Notes: a model not told the origin generated them from the letters alone. 64,000 bases of DNA from Raineyella antarctica (GCF_900092135.1 NZ_FMYF01000007.1:62001-126000), one strand, 5' to 3'. Positions 36,001 to 48,312 are shown, numbered from the stretch's first letter. Translations and numbers: made by a program.

Positions 36001-36070
36001 ACAGCCGCGGATGCTAGCTCCAGCCGCGGACCTTCGAGGGTCCGCGGCGACGGCTAGCGTCCGCGGCTGT
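36001..36070. terminator. nested double hairpin between converging genes
   Basis: The outer arms 36001-36018 and 36053-36070 pair over 18 bp with a single G-U. Inside, GCCGCGGACC (36023-36032) pairs perfectly with GGTCCGCGGC (36039-36048) around TTCGAG. The four arms share CCGCGGA, so this could be a duplicated hairpin. It lies between ybdD and the maltose acetyltransferase stop and could terminate both. Confidence 0.75.
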
Positions 36071-36120
36071 TCCCATGGAGCGACTCGAGCGGCGCTGCCG
36101 CGCGGGCGAATCGCCCGGGG

Positions 36121-36747
36121 TCAGAGCTCCCGGAGCACCCGCGCCGGGTTGCCCACGGCCACCACGTTCGCCGGCAGGTCCCTGGTGACGACCGCGCCGG
36201 CACCGACCACGGTGTTGTCGCCGATGGTGACACCGGGGCAGACGATCACGCCCCCGCCGAGCCAGACGTTGTCCCCCAGCGTGATCGGCTCGCCGGACTC
36301 CCAGCCGGCCCTGCGCAAGGCCGGGTCGACCGGGTGGGTGGCTGTGAGCAACTGCACGCTCGTGGCGATCTGGCAGTGCCGGCCGATCCGGATCGGGGCC
36401 ACGTCCAGGGCGGTCAGACCGTAGTTGACGAAGGTCCCGTCCCCGATGTGCAGGTTCACGCCGTAGTCGATGTACAGCGGGGCCCGGACGACCACGTCGT
36501 CACCGCAGGTGCCCAGCAGGTCGCGCAACAGGGCCCGGCGGGACTCCCCGCGCGCGGCGGTGGTGGAGTTGTAGCGCTCCATCAACGTGGTGGCCCGGGC
36601 GTTGGCCGAGGCGATCCGGTCGCTGGCATCGGCGATGTACAGGTCCCCGGCGATCATCCGGTCCCAGTGGTCACGGGCATCACCGTCATCCGGACGGACG
36701 AACTCGTCGGGGGCGATCGGGTCTCCGGGGCGTCGTCGTCGGCTCAT
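36121..36747 (-). CDS. maa: maltose/galactoside O-acetyltransferase, left-handed beta-helix
   Basis: 208 residues. The N-terminal helical part (MIAGDLYIADASDRIASA, the maltose acetyltransferase lead domain) precedes hexapeptide repeats: APLYIDYGVNLHIGDG, IRIGRHCQIA, ITLGDNVWLGGGVIVCPG and VTIGDNTVVGAGAVV. The catalytic His is in TATHPVD. It transfers acetyl from acetyl-CoA to sugars. TAGGCT ends 6 bases before the ATG, so it is probably leaderless. Confidence 0.93.
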   Translation of the reverse strand: MSRRRRPGDPIAPDEFVRPDDGDARDHWDRMIAGDLYIADASDRIASANARATTLMERYNSTTAARGESRRALLRDLLGTCGDDVVVRAPLYIDYGVNLHIGDGTFVNYGLTALDVAPIRIGRHCQIATSVQLLTATHPVDPALRRAGWESGEPITLGDNVWLGGGVIVCPGVTIGDNTVVGAGAVVTRDLPANVVAVGNPARVLREL

Positions 36748-36822
36748 GCCATGAGCCTAGTCACGACGATCCACGGCCACCACGCTCCGGCGCCATCCGC
36801 GCCACCGCGCCACCCGCGGAGC

Positions 36823-38271
36823 TCACAGGCTGTCGCCGAAGTCCTCGCGGAACCTGGCCACCAGGCGGTCCTGCCAGTCCCCGATGGGCTCCAGGCGGCC
36901 GTAGAAGAACCGCAGGATCTCCGGCTCCTCGACGAAGCGCAGGCCACCGACCAGCTCGCGGTTCTCGTACAGCCAGCAGACCCGGTCGATGGCGTACTTC
37001 ACCTGCGACAGCGTGAACACGCGGCGCGGCATCGCCAGCCGGACCAGTTCCATGTCGGCGAGCCTCTCGGTGCCGTCGGGCTCGCGCTCCTCCGACAGGG
37101 TGCCGCGCTCCATGCCGCGGACGCCGGAGACCAGGTAGAGCGCCGAGGCCAGCGAGCCGGAGGGGTACTCGGTCTGCGGCAGGTGGTCGACGAACCGGCT
37201 GGCATCCACGTGGACGCCCAGGCCGCCGGGCGGCAGGATGACCGGTACGTCGTGCGCAGCGAGCTCGCGGGCCATGTAGTCGATGAACATCGGGCCCTGG
37301 CTGATCACGTCGGGGTCCATGGTCTCGTCCAGGCCGACGACCAGCGCCTCCATCTCCCGCACCGACATGCCGCCGTACGTCAGGAAGCCCTCGTAGAGCG
37401 GGACGAAGCCGCGCATCGCCTCGTACATCTGCTGGTCGTTGGTGATGATGCCGCCGCCGCGGCCGAAGCCGAGCTTGCGCCCGGAGAAGTAGATGGCGTC
37501 GTAGAGCGCGGCGATCTCCGCGGTGATGTCGCGGATCGGCGTGTCGGCGTAGCCCTCCTCGCGGGTCCGGATGAAGTGCAGGTTGTCCTGCAGCAGCGAG
37601 GCGTCGAGCACCAGCTTGAGGCCGTAGCGGGTGCAGACCTCGCGCACCGCCCGCATGTTCGCCAGCGAGATGGGCTGGCCGCCGATCAGGTTGGTGCCGG
37701 CCTCCATCCGGACGAAGGGGATCCGGTCGGCGCCGACCTCCTCGACCAGGGCGACCAGCTTGTCGGTGTCCAGGTCGCCCTTGAACGGGTCCTCGGAGAC
37801 CGGCAGCAGCCCCTTGTCGGCGATCAGCTCCTCGACCCGGCCGCCACGCTTGGTGATGTGGGTCTTGGTGGTGGTGAAGTGGTAGTTCATCGGCACCACG
37901 TCGCCGGGCTTGACGTACGTCTCGGCGAGGATGTTCTCGCAGGCGCGGCCCTGGTGGGCCGGCAGGAAGTAGCGGGTGCCGAAGAGCTCGGCCAGCTTGC
38001 CGGCGAGCCGGGTGAACGTGGCCGACCCGGCGTACGCGTCGTCGGCCTGGAGCATCGCCGACTGCATCCGGTCGCTCATCGCGTTCACGCCCGAGTCGGT
38101 CAGCATGTCGAGGAAGACGTCGGCGTTCTGCAGCAGGAAGGTGTTGTTGCCGGCCTCGGCGATCGCGCGCAGTCGCTCCTCGATCGGCAGGAGGGTCAAC
38201 TTCTGCACGATGCGCACCTTGTGCATCTCGAGCGGGAGCTGTTCACCACTGTGGAAGCGAACCTGGGCCAT
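36823..38271 (-). CDS. tryptophanase/tyrosine phenol-lyase family enzyme, divergent
   Basis: 482 residues; PLP-dependent beta-eliminating lyase. FLLQNADVFLDMLTDSG, AYAGS, AHQGRACENIL, GGQPISLANM, FLTYGGMSVREME and LAMPRRVFT line up with TnaA/Tpl. The Schiff-base Lys is in FSGRKLGF, where TnaA has SAKKD. The PLP-contact stretch DSARF of TnaA reads DASLL here, so an Arg is missing; the substrate may not be tryptophan. Products would be pyruvate, ammonia and the leaving group. The ATG at 38271 has AAGGA about 5 bases upstream. Divergent from the NifJ operon. Confidence 0.8.
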   Translation of the reverse strand: MAQVRFHSGEQLPLEMHKVRIVQKLTLLPIEERLRAIAEAGNNTFLLQNADVFLDMLTDSGVNAMSDRMQSAMLQADDAYAGSATFTRLAGKLAELFGTRYFLPAHQGRACENILAETYVKPGDVVPMNYHFTTTKTHITKRGGRVEELIADKGLLPVSEDPFKGDLDTDKLVALVEEVGADRIPFVRMEAGTNLIGGQPISLANMRAVREVCTRYGLKLVLDASLLQDNLHFIRTREEGYADTPIRDITAEIAALYDAIYFSGRKLGFGRGGGIITNDQQMYEAMRGFVPLYEGFLTYGGMSVREMEALVVGLDETMDPDVISQGPMFIDYMARELAAHDVPVILPPGGLGVHVDASRFVDHLPQTEYPSGSLASALYLVSGVRGMERGTLSEEREPDGTERLADMELVRLAMPRRVFTLSQVKYAIDRVCWLYENRELVGGLRFVEEPEILRFFYGRLEPIGDWQDRLVARFREDFGDSL

Positions 38272-38536
38272 GACCATCCTTCGTCGTGGGGCCAGCGCCC
38301 CGGCGGAGACGGGGACTCCTGGTCCCTGCGGCACCACCCCGTCCGTACGGTCGGAGTCTAACGAGGGCAGGAGTCCTGCCCGCCCCGTGGTCGCGGCTCG
38401 CGACGAGAGATATCCCACACTCCGCGCCGCACCAGCGGACATGATCGGATACCCCCGAGGGGCATCCGGCAACCGGGGACGGCGCGGCTGCCAACTCCGG
38501 TTCCGCGAGTACGACGTGCAGTAGTACTGTGGCACC
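38272..38536. promoter_or_regulatory. divergent control region of the lyase and redox operon
   Basis: 265 bases. On the minus strand TAGACT (complement of 38355-38360) is a -10 candidate giving a leader of about 75 bases for the lyase gene, with hairpins GGGGC/GCCCC (38288-38301) and GGGAC/GTCCC (38312-38326) inside. On the plus strand TACTGT (38525-38530) precedes the GltD-like start by 6 bases. No leader peptide with Trp codons was found. Confidence 0.5.
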
Positions 38537-40231
38537 ATGCAGAGTCGCAAGGACGTCACGAAGCTGCCCGACCTCGGCACCACTCGTGGACGCGTCACCC
38601 CCCAGCGGACCCGTCGACCGGTCTACGTCGACCTGCTCCCCCCGTGCAATGCCGGCTGCCCCGCCGGCGAGAACATCCAGAACTGGCTGTACCTGATCAA
38701 GCGTGGGCGCGCCCAGGACGCCTGGCGCCAGCTCACCGACGACAACCCGTTCCCAGCCATCCACGGACGCGTCTGCTACCACCCATGCGAGGTGGCGTGC
38801 AACCGCGCCGAGCTGGACCAGTCCGTGTCGATCCACGCCGTGGAGCGCTACCTGGGCGACCTGGCGATCGAGAACGGCTGGACGTACGACAAGCCCAGCC
38901 ACCATACCGGCAAGAAGGTACTGGTGATCGGCGCCGGCCCCTCCGGCCTGTCCGCCGCCTACCACCTGGCCCGTCTCGGCCACGAGGTGGAGATCCGCGA
39001 CGGCTCCGACCGGCCCGGCGGCATGATGCGCTGGGGCATCCCGGAGTACCGGCTCCCCCGCGACGTACTGGATGCCGAGATCGACCGGCTCGTCGACCTG
39101 GGCGTCACCATCACCTGCAACCACCCGGTCCACGACCTGGCCGCCGAGGTGGCCGAGGGCGGCTTCGACGCGTGCTTCATCGCGATCGGCGCGCACCTGT
39201 CCAAGAAGGTGGACATCCCGGCCCAGGACACCTCCAAGCTGGTCGACGCGGTCGGCTTCCTCCGCGACGTGGCCGGCGGCGGACGTCCGCTGATCGGCCG
39301 CAAGGTGGCGGTGTACGGCGGCGGCAACACCGCGATGGACGCGGCCCGTACGGCCGTACGCCTGGGCGCCGACGAGACCACGATCATCTACCGGCGCACC
39401 CGCGAGCAGATGCCTGCCCACCAGGACGAGGCCGAGGCGGCCGAGCAGGAGGGCGTGAAGATCAACTGGCTGCAGACGATCACCGAGGTCGGCGACGACC
39501 TCACCGTGGAGATCATGGAGCTGGACGAGGACGGGCGCCCGCGCGGCACCGGCCGGTTCGAGCGGCTCGACGCGGACACCGTGATCATGGCCGTCGGCCA
39601 GAAGCCGGACACCGGCTTCCTGCACAACATCCACGGGCTGCGCTTCGACGACGACACCCTGCAGGTCGACCCGAGGACGCTGATGTCGGACGTGCCGGGC
39701 ATCTTCGCCGGCGGCGACGCGGTCCCCTCGGAGCGTACGGTCACCGTCGGCACCGGCCACGGCAAGAAGGCCGCCCACAACATCCACATGTACCTCAGCG
39801 CCGGCCAGGTGGTCGAGCCGACCAAGCACCCGATGGCCGGCTTCGACAAGCTCAACCTCTGGTACTTCCGCGACAGCGACTCCCAGCGCACCCAGCCCGA
39901 GATGGACCCCGAGACCCGGCTGTCCGCCTTCGAGGAGATCGTCGGCGGCCTGTCCCCCGACCAGGCGCTGTTCGAGGCGCAGCGGTGCCTGTCGTGTGGC
40001 AACTGCTTCGAGTGCGACGGCTGTCTGGGCGCCTGTCCCGAGGACGCGGTGATCAAGCTCGGCAAGGGCCACCGCTACCGCTTCGACTACGACAAGTGCA
40101 CCGGCTGCGCCACCTGCTTCGAGCAGTGCCCGGTCCATGCGATCGAGATGGTGCCCGAGGGGGTGGCGCTGCCGCCGGACCTGACCTCGGCCGCCCAGTC
40201 CCACGAGGCATCGACGAGGAACGGAATCTGA
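38537..40231 (+). CDS. GltD-like NAD(P)H:ferredoxin-type flavoprotein with C-terminal 2[4Fe-4S] domain
   Basis: 564 residues. The N-terminal Fe-S region (CNAGCPAGENIQ at 36, CYHPCEVACNR at 79) is like glutamate synthase small subunits and NfnB. The FAD motif GAGPSGLSAA is at about 131 and the NADPH motif GGGNTAMDAA at about 260. The C-terminus adds a ferredoxin domain, CLSCGNCFECDGCLGACP (about 484) and CTGCATCFEQCP (about 520). No glutamate synthase large subunit is nearby. It is followed 2 bases later by nifJ, so it probably exchanges electrons between ferredoxin and NAD(P)H. TACTGT ends 6 bases before the ATG: leaderless. Confidence 0.87.
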   Translation: MQSRKDVTKLPDLGTTRGRVTPQRTRRPVYVDLLPPCNAGCPAGENIQNWLYLIKRGRAQDAWRQLTDDNPFPAIHGRVCYHPCEVACNRAELDQSVSIHAVERYLGDLAIENGWTYDKPSHHTGKKVLVIGAGPSGLSAAYHLARLGHEVEIRDGSDRPGGMMRWGIPEYRLPRDVLDAEIDRLVDLGVTITCNHPVHDLAAEVAEGGFDACFIAIGAHLSKKVDIPAQDTSKLVDAVGFLRDVAGGGRPLIGRKVAVYGGGNTAMDAARTAVRLGADETTIIYRRTREQMPAHQDEAEAAEQEGVKINWLQTITEVGDDLTVEIMELDEDGRPRGTGRFERLDADTVIMAVGQKPDTGFLHNIHGLRFDDDTLQVDPRTLMSDVPGIFAGGDAVPSERTVTVGTGHGKKAAHNIHMYLSAGQVVEPTKHPMAGFDKLNLWYFRDSDSQRTQPEMDPETRLSAFEEIVGGLSPDQALFEAQRCLSCGNCFECDGCLGACPEDAVIKLGKGHRYRFDYDKCTGCATCFEQCPVHAIEMVPEGVALPPDLTSAAQSHEASTRNGI

Positions 40232-40233
40232 CC

Positions 40234-43826
<3,593 letters not shown>

Positions 43827-43827
<1 letters not shown>

Positions 43828-44837
43828 TGAACCTCGAGACCACCTACCTGGGCCTGCGGCTGCGCAATCCGCTGGTCGCCTCGGCCGGCCCGCTGTCCCA
43901 GACCGTCGACGGCATCAAGGCACTCGCCGACGGCGGGGCCGCGGCGGTCGTGCTCTACTCCGTGTTCGAGGAGCAGATCCGCCACCAGGCCGAGCTGGAC
44001 GCGGCGCTGGTCGAACGGAACGCCGAGACGTTCGGGGAGGCGCTGTCGTACTTCCCGGAGCTGCCGGGGATCGACGACGGCGACGTGCCCGCGCACTACC
44101 TGCACCTGGTGGAGGAGGGCGCCAAGGCCGCCGGGGTGCCGGTGATCGGTTCGATCAACGGCTCGACCCGCGGTGGCTGGACCCAGTACGCCCGCCAGCT
44201 GGAGGAGGCCGGTGCCGCGGCGATCGAGCTGAACATCTACTTCGTGGTCGGCGACATCTCGTTGTCCGGCCGCGAGGTCGAGGAGCGCCACCTGGAGATC
44301 CTCCGCTCGGTCAAGCAGGCCGTGTCGATCCCGGTCGCGGTGAAGCTCTCGCCGTACTTCAGCTCCGTCGGCCACATGTGCCGGCAGCTCTCCGAGGCCG
44401 GCGCCGACGGGCTGGTGCTGTTCAACCGCTTCCTGCAGCCCGAGATCGACATCGACGCGATGGACGTCGAGCCGGAGGTCAACCTGTCCGCCCAGGTCGA
44501 GGGCCGCCTGCCGCGGACCTGGATCGCCGCGCTGCACGGCCGGGTCACGGCCTCGCTGGCCGCGACGTCCGGGGTTCAGGGCCCGGAGGACGTCGTCCGC
44601 TACCTGCTGGCCGGCGCCGACGTGGTGATGTCGACCTCGGCCCTGGTCCGCCACGGCGCCGACTACGGCCACCAGCTGCTCGGCGGCCTGGAGTCCTGGA
44701 TGGACACCAAGGGCTACACCTGCCTGGAGGACGTCCGGGGGCTGCTGTCGATCCGCCACGCCGACGAGAACGCCTACCAGCGCGCCGGCTACGTGACGGC
44801 CCTGGAGAAGGCCAAGACTACGTACGGGGGGCTCTGA
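43827..44837 (+). CDS. dihydroorotate dehydrogenase-like protein
   Basis: 336 residues, FMN-binding TIM barrel of the DHOD class. LRLRNPLVASAGPLSQ at the N-terminus, PVIGSINGSTRGG and IPVAVKLSPYFSSVG are recognisable. The usual catalytic residues and substrate pocket are poorly kept, and a pyrimidine-synthesis role is unlikely because no pyr genes are near. The ATG overlaps the nifJ stop (TGATG), so it is the third gene of the redox operon. Similar proteins are found next to nifJ in other bacteria. Confidence 0.88.
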
Positions 44838-44871
44838 CCCGGGCGGTGCAGACCGATCTCCCCGACCGCGG

Positions 44872-45915
44872 TCAGACCGTCGCTGTGTCGATCACGAACC
44901 GGTACTTCACGTCCGAGCGCATCATTCGGTCGTACGCCTCGTTGATCCGGTCCGCGGCGATCACCTCGACCTCGGCCCCGATCCGGTGCTCGGCACAGAA
45001 GTCGAGCATCTCCTGGGTCTCTGCGATCCCGCCGATCAGCGAGCCGGCGAACGTCCGGCGCGCGTTGGTGAAGGTCCGCACCGGGGCGGAGAACGGCTCC
45101 TTGGGCAGGGCGACGTTGCACATCACGCCGTCCACCCGCAGCGTGTTCATGTACGCGTCGAAGTCGAGCGGTGCCGCGACCGTGTTGAGCAGGAAGTCGA
45201 AGCGGCCCCGGGCGGCCTCGAGGGCTCCCGGCTCGGAGGTCGCGACGACGTCGGTCGCCCCGAGGCGCAGTGCATCGGCCGCCTTGGAGGCCGAGTGGGT
45301 CAGGACGGTGACCTCGGCCCCGAGGGCAGCGGCGATCTGGACACCCATGTGCCCCAGCCCGCCCAGGCCGACGACGCCGACCCGGGTCCCCTCGCCGACG
45401 CCCCAGTGCAGCAGCGGGGAGTAGGTGGTGATGCCGGCGCACAGCAACGGCGCAGCGTTCGGCAGCGGGATCGTGTCGGGGACCTGCAGCGCGAAGGCCT
45501 CCTGCACCACGATCTGCTGGGCGTAGCCGCCCTGGGTGTACTCCCCGTCGGGCATCGTCCCGCCGTACGTCAGGACGCGGGCGACGGTGCAGAACTGCTC
45601 CTCACCGGCCAGGCAGGCCTCGCAGCTGCCGCAGGAGTCGACCATGCAGCCGACGCCGGCGATGTCGCCGACCTGGAACTGGGTCACCTCGGAGCCGACG
45701 GCGGTGACGGTGCCGACGACCTCGTGCCCGGGGGCCAGCGGCCAGCGGCGCTCGCCCCATTCCCCGGCGACGGTGCTGACGTCGGAGTGGCAGATGCCGC
45801 AGTAGGCGATGTCGATCCGTACGTCGTCGGGCCGCAGGTCGCGGCGCTCGATGGTGAACGGCTCCAGCGGCTGGCCGGCTCCGGGGGCTCCCCAGGCTCG
45901 TACGGTGGTGGACAT
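44872..45915 (-). CDS. zinc-dependent alcohol dehydrogenase (YahK/cinnamyl-type)
   Basis: 347 residues. Catalytic zinc ligands are in CGICHSD and GHEVVG; the structural zinc cysteines are in CGSCEACLAGEEQFC. The NAD(P) motif is GLGGLGHMGVQ. The pattern matches the YahK/AdhA cinnamyl-alcohol-type subgroup, usually NADPH-linked aldehyde reductases. The ATG at 45915 has AGGAGGTC upstream. Convergent with the DHOD-like gene. Confidence 0.93.
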   Translation of the reverse strand: MSTTVRAWGAPGAGQPLEPFTIERRDLRPDDVRIDIAYCGICHSDVSTVAGEWGERRWPLAPGHEVVGTVTAVGSEVTQFQVGDIAGVGCMVDSCGSCEACLAGEEQFCTVARVLTYGGTMPDGEYTQGGYAQQIVVQEAFALQVPDTIPLPNAAPLLCAGITTYSPLLHWGVGEGTRVGVVGLGGLGHMGVQIAAALGAEVTVLTHSASKAADALRLGATDVVATSEPGALEAARGRFDFLLNTVAAPLDFDAYMNTLRVDGVMCNVALPKEPFSAPVRTFTNARRTFAGSLIGGIAETQEMLDFCAEHRIGAEVEVIAADRINEAYDRMMRSDVKYRFVIDTATV

Positions 45916-45949
45916 CAGGACCTCCTGCAGTGGACGGACGTGGTGAAGG

Positions 45950-46363
45950 CTAGTCACCCGGCGCCGGTGGGACCAGTGGGTCCGGAACGCCGCCGGCACG
46001 GTGGCGGTGCCGCGCCTCGCGGTTCTCGAGCGCGTGCAGGCCCAGGACACAGCCGATGATGCCTGCCAGGAACACCACCGTGAGCGGCTGGGCCGGCTGG
46101 GTCCCCTGCACGATGCCCCAGGACACGGTCAGCACCGAACCGATCGCGGTCCAGACCGCGTAGGCGGTGCCGGTCGGGATGTGCCGCATCGCCGACCCCA
46201 GGCCGAGGACGGACATCACGAGGGCAATCGCGAACACCGTGGTGGCGCCCGGCCGGGTGAAGCCGGCCGAGGCGCCCATCGCGGTGGCCCAGACGGCCTC
46301 CAGCACCCCGGAGCCGACCAGTGCCGGCCAGGCCCAGCGCCCCTCGCGCGGTGCGGAGGTCAT
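45950..46363 (-). CDS. SMR family efflux protein, second subunit of a pair
   Basis: 137 residues with four membrane segments. VLEAVWATAMGASAGFTRPG contains the conserved Glu of the SMR family, and IPTGTAYAVWTAIGSVLTV is the family core. A hydrophilic 25-residue C-terminal tail (ENREARHRHRAG) makes it longer than usual. It starts within the last 4 bases of the upstream SMR gene, so both subunits are made together, as in paired SMR exporters (EbrAB, YkkCD type). Confidence 0.9.
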   Translation of the reverse strand: MTSAPREGRWAWPALVGSGVLEAVWATAMGASAGFTRPGATTVFAIALVMSVLGLGSAMRHIPTGTAYAVWTAIGSVLTVSWGIVQGTQPAQPLTVVFLAGIIGCVLGLHALENREARHRHRAGGVPDPLVPPAPGD

Positions 46364-46677
46364 CCGGACACCACCTTCAGCCCGGCCACGCAGGACAGCA
46401 GGCCGACCAGCAGCAGGACCCGGGCCAGCGTGACCCGGTCGGTGCCGCGCACCATCCCGACCACGACGGTCAGGGCGGCCCCGACCCCTGCCCAGACCGC
46501 GTACGCCGTCCCTGTCGGGATCGTCCGCATGGCCAGGCCCAGTCCGGCCATCGAGGCCACCGAGGCGACCAGGAACACCAGCACCGGAACCGGTCGGCGG
46601 AATCCCCTCGACATCGACAGTGCGGTCGCCCAGACGGCTTCGAGCACCCCGGAGAGGATGAGCATCAGCCACGCCAC
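46360..46677 (-). CDS. SMR family efflux protein, first subunit of a pair
   Basis: 105 residues, the canonical SMR length. From the GTG at 46677 it reads VAWLMLILSGVLEAVWATAL, with the conserved Glu, then RTIPTGTAYAVWAGVG. AGGAGG lies about 10 bases upstream. Its start overlaps the end of the metal-receptor-like gene by 13 bases. Heteromeric SMR pairs export cationic compounds or guanidinium-type metabolites; the substrate is not known here. Confidence 0.9.
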   Translation of the reverse strand: MAWLMLILSGVLEAVWATALSMSRGFRRPVPVLVFLVASVASMAGLGLAMRTIPTGTAYAVWAGVGAALTVVVGMVRGTDRVTLARVLLLVGLLSCVAGLKVVSG

Positions 46678-47465
46678 GGGACCAGCGCCTCCTCGAGCCG
46701 GGCACGCGCCGCGACCATGGCGGGCCCGTACCAGGTCAGGTCCCGGCCGTCGACGCAGACCGTGTCGATCGCGGGCGACCCGTCGGTCGCGGTGAAGCAC
46801 TCCGGTCCGTCGTCCGGGCCGAAGGCGTACGGCTCGTCGGGCAGGATGACGAGCTCGGCCTCGGCCCGGATCCGGTCCAGGTCGACGTGCGGGTAGCGCC
46901 CGGCGTCCGGATCGTCGAAGGCGTTCGCGAAACCGAGACGGCGGACCAGGTCGCCGGTGTACGTCCTCCCACCGACGACCATCCAGGGGTCGCGCCAGAT
47001 CGGCACGGCGACCCGGCGCCGGACCGGCTCCTGCGGCGCCCAGACCTGTTCGGCCTGCAGCAGCCAGCCCGGTGCGTCCCCGGCGAGGACCTCCACGAAC
47101 ACCCGGCGCAGCGCGGCGAGGGAACCATCGAGGGACTCGACCACCGTCACCCAGACGGGGATGCCGCGTTCCCGGAGCCGCTCGACGTCAAGTCGGCGGT
47201 TCTCCTCCTGGTTGCAGAGCACCAGGTCGGGGCGCAGGGCGGCGATGGCCGCCAGGTCCGGATTCTTCGTGCCCCGTACCCGGGCGACCTCGAGGTCGGC
47301 CGGATGGGTGCACCAGTCGGTCGCGCCCACGAGCCGTTCCGGGGCCGTGAGGGCCACCGCCTCGGTCAGGGACGGGACGAGCGAGACGATCCTGGCGGGC
47401 CCCTCCGGCGGTAGCTCCACCGCGGCGCCGAGATCATCGTGCAGCAGCCGCAACCGGTTCACCAT
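46665..47465 (-). CDS. helical backbone metal receptor / BtuF-like binding protein without signal peptide
   Basis: 266 residues. IVSLVPSLTEAVALTAPERLVGATDWCTHP and LRPDLVLCNQEENR match the BtuF/FhuD-like periplasmic binding fold. There is no signal peptide or lipobox at the N-terminus, so it is expected to be cytosolic, unlike transporter receptors. TAGGCT ends 6 bases before the ATG (leaderless). It is translationally linked to two SMR exporter genes, a pairing that gives no obvious function. Ligand unknown; B12 or siderophore binding is only a family association. Confidence 0.82.
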   Translation of the reverse strand: MVNRLRLLHDDLGAAVELPPEGPARIVSLVPSLTEAVALTAPERLVGATDWCTHPADLEVARVRGTKNPDLAAIAALRPDLVLCNQEENRRLDVERLRERGIPVWVTVVESLDGSLAALRRVFVEVLAGDAPGWLLQAEQVWAPQEPVRRRVAVPIWRDPWMVVGGRTYTGDLVRRLGFANAFDDPDAGRYPHVDLDRIRAEAELVILPDEPYAFGPDDGPECFTATDGSPAIDTVCVDGRDLTWYGPAMVAARARLEEALVPWRG

Positions 47466-47526
47466 GGCCCCAGCCTAGGGGTGCCCACCGACAGCTCCCG
47501 CCTCCGCGGTCGGGAACAATGGGGGC

Positions 47527-47781
47527 ATGAGCACCGCACCCGAGCCGCCGGACGAGAACACTCCTGACCACGAGGCCGAGACGATCCGGCTGGGACAGTT
47601 CCTGAAGTGGGCCAACCTGGCCGAGACGGGCGGCGAGGCGCGCGAGCTGGTGCAGGGCGGGTACGTGCGCGTGGACGGAGAGGTGGAGACACGCCGTGGA
47701 CGCCAGCTGCACGTCGGCCAGCGGGTGACGCTCGCCTATCCGGGCGAGCGCGAGGTCACCGTGGTGGTCGAGGACCTCTGA
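47527..47781 (+). CDS. RNA-binding S4 domain protein (YbcJ-like)
   Basis: 84 residues. The S4 core is IRLGQFLKWANLAETGGEARELVQGG and YVRVDGEVETRRGRQL. It lacks any catalytic domain, so it is probably a small RNA or ribosome-binding protein. The first 18 residues are acidic. AACAAT ends 6 bases before the ATG, a possible leaderless start. Convergent with the L7/L12-like gene, 3 bases apart. Confidence 0.88.
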   Translation: MSTAPEPPDENTPDHEAETIRLGQFLKWANLAETGGEARELVQGGYVRVDGEVETRRGRQLHVGQRVTLAYPGEREVTVVVEDL

Positions 47782-47784
47782 GGA

Positions 47785-48147
47785 TCAGGCCGCGCCGTCG
47801 TCGACGGCGCCGGCCTCGGTCGCCCCCGGCACGTCGGTCGCCTCCGCGGCGGGCAACTCGTTGTGGCTGACGACGATCGACTCGTCGTCGTTGTTCACCT
47901 CACCCTTGCTGCGCATCCGGTCGACGTACTGCTTGGCCTCGGCCAGGCCCGCCCCGGTGCGCTCGCGGTAGAGCATCACGGCGTCGATGTAGGTGCCGTT
48001 GCGCAGGACGTCGGCGACCGCCTCGTCGAGTGGCACGCTCTCACTCGCCCGGCCGGCGACCGCCAGCAACCAGGCGACCCGCTGCTCCAGCTCATAGAGG
48101 CGGTCGCGTAGCCGCTCGATCTCCGCACGTTCGTCGAACATCTCCAC
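47785..48147 (-). CDS. small protein with coiled coil and L7/L12 C-terminal-like segment
   Basis: 120 residues. Residues 4-30 are a charged helix likely to form a coiled coil (EIERLRDRLYELEQRVAWLL). Residues about 50-78, YIDAVMLYRERTGAGLAEAKQYVD, resemble the ribosomal L7/L12 C-terminal motif (IKLVREATGLGLKEAKDLVD). The tail is acidic and Ala-rich. Function unknown. A GTG start is chosen because TAGGCT ends 6 bases upstream. Confidence 0.65.
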   Translation of the reverse strand: MEMFDERAEIERLRDRLYELEQRVAWLLAVAGRASESVPLDEAVADVLRNGTYIDAVMLYRERTGAGLAEAKQYVDRMRSKGEVNNDDESIVVSHNELPAAEATDVPGATEAGAVDDGAA

Positions 48148-48312
48148 GCAGTCAGCCTAGTGGTTGGCCCCGGGACGCACAGCAGCCCCGTACGGGTGTC
48201 GCACCGCCGCGGGAGGGCCGACCCACCCGCCATCCTGCGACGCACAGGCCACACCTGGAAAAATCACAGGAATTGGGCCGACGCACACCGACGGCCGTGA
48301 CAGTCTCATGGT

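Noticed and set aside
38537-40231. Glutamate synthase small subunit (gltD) proper
   Set aside because: No gltB is adjacent, an extra 2[4Fe-4S] C-terminal domain is present, and the next gene is nifJ.
38644-40233. N-terminal extension of the nifJ frame through the GltD-like gene
   Set aside because: The upstream part overlaps a gene with complete Fe-S, FAD and NADPH motifs in another frame; PFOR homology starts at 40234.
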